A DNA stretch of 8,132 nucleotides. Origin: UBA5760 sp964649385. GTDB lineage: Bacteria; Chloroflexota; Dehalococcoidia; Dehalococcoidales; UBA5760. Below are positions 5,485-8,132 of the stretch, in pieces (position 1 is the first letter of the stretch; each line of letters opens with the position of its first letter). The position numbers and the translations under genes are program-made. The notes below the pieces were generated by a model. The model had not been told where the DNA came from, searched no databases, and worked only from the letters and a program-made list of their open reading frames with translations. Location: assembly GCA_964649385.1 (NCBI GenBank), contig CAZYRA010000055.1, positions 1-8,132 on the forward strand, in the 5' to 3' direction.

Positions 5485-6134
5485 GATTGTCTACCTGAAT
5501 GGTTCCCTGATACCCCGCAACCAGGCTAAGATATCCGCTCTGGACTATGGTTTTCTCTACGGCTTTGGCCTCTTTGAGACCATGCGCGCCTATGAGGGTC
5601 AGGTATTTCGTCTGGAGAGCCACTTAAGCCGGCTGGCATGTTCCGCCGAATTACTGAGGCTGCCGGTTGGAACACCGGAACTGAAAGATGCGGTAAGGGA
5701 CACCATCAAGGCTAACCGGCTTAGCGACGCCCGTATCCGCATCACTATCTCCGCCGGCGAGGGAAAGATGTCTCCTGACCCCGGGGCATGTCAGAAGCCC
5801 ACGGTGCTGGTACTTGCAGAACGCTATCAGCCCCACCCTCAAGAGGTCTACCAAAGGGGTTTCCGGGCGGTTATCTCATCAATCCGCCGCAACAGCCAGT
5901 CGCCCCTCTCCAGGCTGAAATCAGCCAACTACCTGGAAAGCCTGCTCGCCAGGCAGCAGGCCAGAGAANNNNNNNNNNNNNNNNNNNNNNNNNNNNNNNN
6001 NNNNNNNNNNNNNNNNNNNNNNNNNNNNNNNNNNNNNNNNNNNNNNNNNNNNNNNNNNNNNNNNNNNNGGGAGACCGGGGGCTCTCAGCAGGAGACTCCT
6101 TGCGGCATACCGAAAACTGGTACTCACCGGTTGA
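5477..6134 (+). CDS. pabC: Aminodeoxychorismate lyase (PabC), class IV PLP enzyme, split by assembly gap
   Basis: A fold-type IV PLP enzyme, here assigned as the lyase that splits aminodeoxychorismate into p-aminobenzoate and pyruvate. It starts at a GTG inside the end of pabA (8-base overlap), with GGAG about 8 bases upstream. The 164 codons before the gap show YLNGSLIP, ALDYGFLYGFGLFETMRAYEG (21-41) and the PLP lysine K148 in SRLKSANYLESLLA (145-158). After the 100-N gap, the frame starting at 6069 encodes GRPGALSRRLLAAYRKLVLTG and a TGA at 6132-6134, a normal class IV C-terminus (G-x-P-G-x-x-x-R-x-L). This frame is shifted relative to the upstream part across 100 Ns, so the gap length is not real. 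The family length of about 280-290 residues implies roughly 95-105 missing codons. Branched-chain or D-amino acid aminotransferases share the fold; the pabB-pabA context supports PabC. Confidence 0.88.
5969..6068. other. Assembly gap (100 Ns) inside pabC
   Basis: A run of exactly 100 undetermined bases, the conventional scaffold placeholder. pabC is in frame up to 5968 and again from 6069. The true gap must therefore be a multiple of three if pabC is intact, and 100 is not. Expected true size is around 300 bases. Any reading frame continued through the Ns as written is an artefact. Confidence 0.97.
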
Positions 6135-6194
6135 ATTTAACCAAGAAACTGATACAGCTAGTGGTTTTGTCTCTACTGTGCTTTAATCTATGGC

Positions 6195-7475
6195 GTGGGA
6201 AGGCAAGAGAGCAATATCGACCCTGCCGTTAACACCAGGGAGTTTCGCCAGGTTGACTATGCCAAGATTACCATCTTCGGCTTCGCCATGACGGCTCTCT
6301 GGAGCAGCCTGCACAGCATCATCCTGCCGCTCAGGATAATGGAATTCGTCCCCGAAGCACAGAAGGCAACCTACCTCGGGCTGCTTACCTTTACCGGCCT
6401 ACTCCTGGCTATAGCCGTCCAGCCGATAGCCGGGCTGGCCAGTGACCGCTCCGGGTCCAGGTGGGGGCGGCGGCGGCCTTTCGTCCTTATCGGCGGTATG
6501 CTGACGCTGTCGTTCCTTCCCGGAATAGGCCTCGCCGGTAGTTTAGCTATCCTTTTTACCATCTACTACCTGCTGCAGGTCAGTGCCAATACCGCGCTGG
6601 GCCCTTATCAAGCCTTTATTCCCGACCTGGTGCCGTCAGGGAAAAGGGGGCTGGCTTCGGGAGTAAAAAACCTGGTCGACATACTGGGTGGACTTACCTT
6701 CATCTGGTTGGTAGGACAGCTAATGGGCAACTACTCTCTCGGACAGGGAAGCCAGTGGCTATGGTTGAGCCTGGGTATACTGGCCGCCGTCTTCCTGGGC
6801 ACCATGGTCTTTACCATACTGACGGTCAAGGAGCAGCCTGGAGCCGGCAGACCCAGGCTGCCTTTCCTGGCGATGCTGTCGAAAAGCTTCAGGATTGATA
6901 CCAGGGCAAACCCCGATTATATCCGTTTTCTGCTCTCCCGTCTCTTTTTTATTATCCCCCTGACCACCTTTCAAGTATTCGGCTTATATTTTTTCCGTGA
7001 TGTCGCCGATGTTGCCAATCCCGCCGCGATGATGGGCAACTTTATCCTGGTCTCCGGCGGCTGTATGCTGGCGGCGACCTACTCAGCCGGCCGCCTCTCG
7101 GACAGGTTAGGACGAAGACCGGTCGCCCTCGTCTCGGGAATTATCGGCGCTTCAGGGATTGGGCTCCTGTTCTTCCTTCACAGCTACCACTTAATACTAC
7201 TTTCCTCCATCCTGATGGGAATTGGCTTCGGCGGCCTGATGAGCAGCAACTGGGCCCTGGCGGTAGACCTGGTACCCAAGAAAGAAGCCGGGAAATATAT
7301 CGGGCTGACTAACCTGGCTACTGCCGGCGGTTCGGCGCTGGCCCGCTTAAACGGACCGATGATTGACTTCTTTAACGCCCGCAGCCCCGGCTCGGGCTAC
7401 TCAGCCATGCTCCTAACAGCCTTCATATCTCTTATTGCCAGCTCAGTGCTGTTATGGAGGATTAAGAAAAGGTAG
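6195..7475 (+). CDS. Major facilitator superfamily transporter
   Basis: An integral membrane protein of 426 residues with about 12 hydrophobic segments in two halves, the first helix at about residues 25-46. The loop 2-3 signature of the superfamily is GLASDRSGSRWGRRRPF (80-96), repeated in the second half as GRLSDRLGRRPV (299-310). The extended form with SRWGRRRPF resembles the SLC45/sucrose-transporter and GPH-like branches, but the substrate cannot be inferred. The start is taken as GTG at 6195, because the in-frame stretch upstream to a TAG at 6159 has no start codon and the next ATG falls inside the first helix. The ribosome binding site is weak. It lies 60 bases after pabC on the same strand, so it may share the pab transcript, with no evident functional link. 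It is the only gene in the window ending in TAG, and it overlaps the convergent VTT gene by 24 bases. Confidence 0.9.
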   Translation: MGRQESNIDPAVNTREFRQVDYAKITIFGFAMTALWSSLHSIILPLRIMEFVPEAQKATYLGLLTFTGLLLAIAVQPIAGLASDRSGSRWGRRRPFVLIGGMLTLSFLPGIGLAGSLAILFTIYYLLQVSANTALGPYQAFIPDLVPSGKRGLASGVKNLVDILGGLTFIWLVGQLMGNYSLGQGSQWLWLSLGILAAVFLGTMVFTILTVKEQPGAGRPRLPFLAMLSKSFRIDTRANPDYIRFLLSRLFFIIPLTTFQVFGLYFFRDVADVANPAAMMGNFILVSGGCMLAATYSAGRLSDRLGRRPVALVSGIIGASGIGLLFFLHSYHLILLSSILMGIGFGGLMSSNWALAVDLVPKKEAGKYIGLTNLATAGGSALARLNGPMIDFFNARSPGSGYSAMLLTAFISLIASSVLLWRIKKR

Positions 7476-8069
7476 GGGTGGTATCCATCCCTGAGCACCA
7501 GCAAAGGCTATCGCTCCGTAGGCCAGGGTCCTCCCCGCCAGGCAGGCCAGGTAGAATTTCCACAGGGGGAAGCGCAGGGCACCAGCCGCTATCCCAAAGA
7601 GGTCAAAGGGGAAGACGGGCACCAGGTTAAAGCCAAAGATAACCCCAAAGCCCCACTTCTTTATCCACCTCTGTACCCGATCATAGGTCTTCCGCTTATC
7701 CAGCTTCAGAATTGACCGGCCGCTGTACCCCGCCATATAACTGGTCAGCTCACCAACAGCAGCCCCGCTACCGCCAACCAGTCCGATAAGGGCAGGATGC
7801 AAACAAGGAATGGTGCCAAGACCGAAATAGATCCAGAAACTGGGAATAGGAACAAGAACAGTGGCATTCCAGAGCATACTGCCCAGGAAAATACCAGGGT
7901 AGCTTAAGGCGCCGAGTTCGGTAATGCTGTCCCGATATCGGATAATGATAACCGTAATGACAACCACCGTGGCGATACCCAGAATGGGGAGGACTCTTCC
8001 CTTCAAGACTGTCTCCAGCCAGTCTCTCTTCTCGCCAGGTTGCTTATCACGGCTAAATATACTGCGCAT
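7452..8069 (-). CDS. VTT/DedA-type (SNARE-associated) membrane protein
   Basis: A 205-residue inner-membrane protein with a basic N-terminus, a transmembrane helix at about 27-44, and a VTT domain at about 55-190. Typical elements are VLVPIPSFWIYFGLG (71-85) with its conserved proline pair, GLVGGSGAAVGELTSYMAGYSGR (96-118) matching the Ga-x-x-GE/D-x-x-x-Y-x-x-G re-entrant motif, and NLVPVFPFDLFGIAAGALR (148-166). Family members are linked to lipid carrier (for example undecaprenyl phosphate) or phospholipid translocation and envelope homeostasis. The specific substrate here is unknown. The ATG (8067-8069) is the only reasonable start, and the preceding AGAGA is a weak ribosome binding site. 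It ends in TAA inside the 3' end of the convergent transporter gene, with no separating terminator. Confidence 0.88.
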   Translation of the reverse strand: MRSIFSRDKQPGEKRDWLETVLKGRVLPILGIATVVVITVIIIRYRDSITELGALSYPGIFLGSMLWNATVLVPIPSFWIYFGLGTIPCLHPALIGLVGGSGAAVGELTSYMAGYSGRSILKLDKRKTYDRVQRWIKKWGFGVIFGFNLVPVFPFDLFGIAAGALRFPLWKFYLACLAGRTLAYGAIAFAGAQGWIPPLPFLNPP

Positions 8070-8132
8070 TTGGTCTCTATATTAGCATATTCGGAAGAGG
8101 AGAATGTAAAAGAGAACGTACGGGTTAAAGAA

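Noticed and set aside
5477..6232. Single continuous frame through the N gap ending at 6232
   Set aside because: The sequence after the gap in that frame has no family similarity, while the neighbouring frame gives a normal class IV C-terminus ending at 6134.

Overview
The window is bacterial chromosomal DNA of roughly 50% GC from a draft assembly: it contains one run of exactly 100 Ns. The most informative gene is a stand-alone catalytic-domain pyrrolysyl-tRNA synthetase (PylSc, the bacterial split form). Just downstream of it is the start of a corrinoid protein of the methyltransferase type. The organism is therefore probably an anaerobe that decodes UAG as pyrrolysine and carries out corrinoid-dependent methyl transfer, for example from methylamines. 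The gene content and protein style would fit a Dehalococcoidia-like Chloroflexota genome, but that placement is an impression and not a demonstrated result.

Left half (1-3260, all minus strand, so transcription runs from high to low coordinates): prfA (release factor 1) overlaps prmC (the methyltransferase of the RF1 GGQ glutamine) by 4 bases. About 160 bases further on comes pylSc, and about 160 bases after that the corrinoid protein gene, which is cut by the window edge. The gap between prmC and pylSc holds a promoter-like pair overlapping the prmC stop codon and a hairpin followed by T-runs, suggesting an attenuated leader or a small RNA. RF1 terminates at UAG while PylS supplies the amino acid for UAG, so the arrangement puts both competitors for one codon next to each other.

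Middle (3261-6134, plus strand): a divergent promoter region of 170 bases separates prfA from a compact p-aminobenzoate (folate) operon: pabB (PIKGT active-site lysine), pabA (glutaminase subunit), and pabC (class IV PLP aminodeoxychorismate lyase). pabC is interrupted by the assembly gap. The reading frames on the two sides of the gap disagree by one base, so the 100 Ns are a placeholder, and the real 3' end of pabC is at 6134.

Right end (6195-8069): a 12-TM major facilitator transporter on the plus strand and a VTT/DedA-type membrane protein on the minus strand converge and overlap tail to tail by 24 bases. Of the eight visible stop codons, six are TGA, one is TAA and one (the transporter) is TAG. 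I found no tRNA, rRNA, CRISPR array or insertion sequence, and I could not locate tRNA-Pyl, pylSn or pylBCD in this window.
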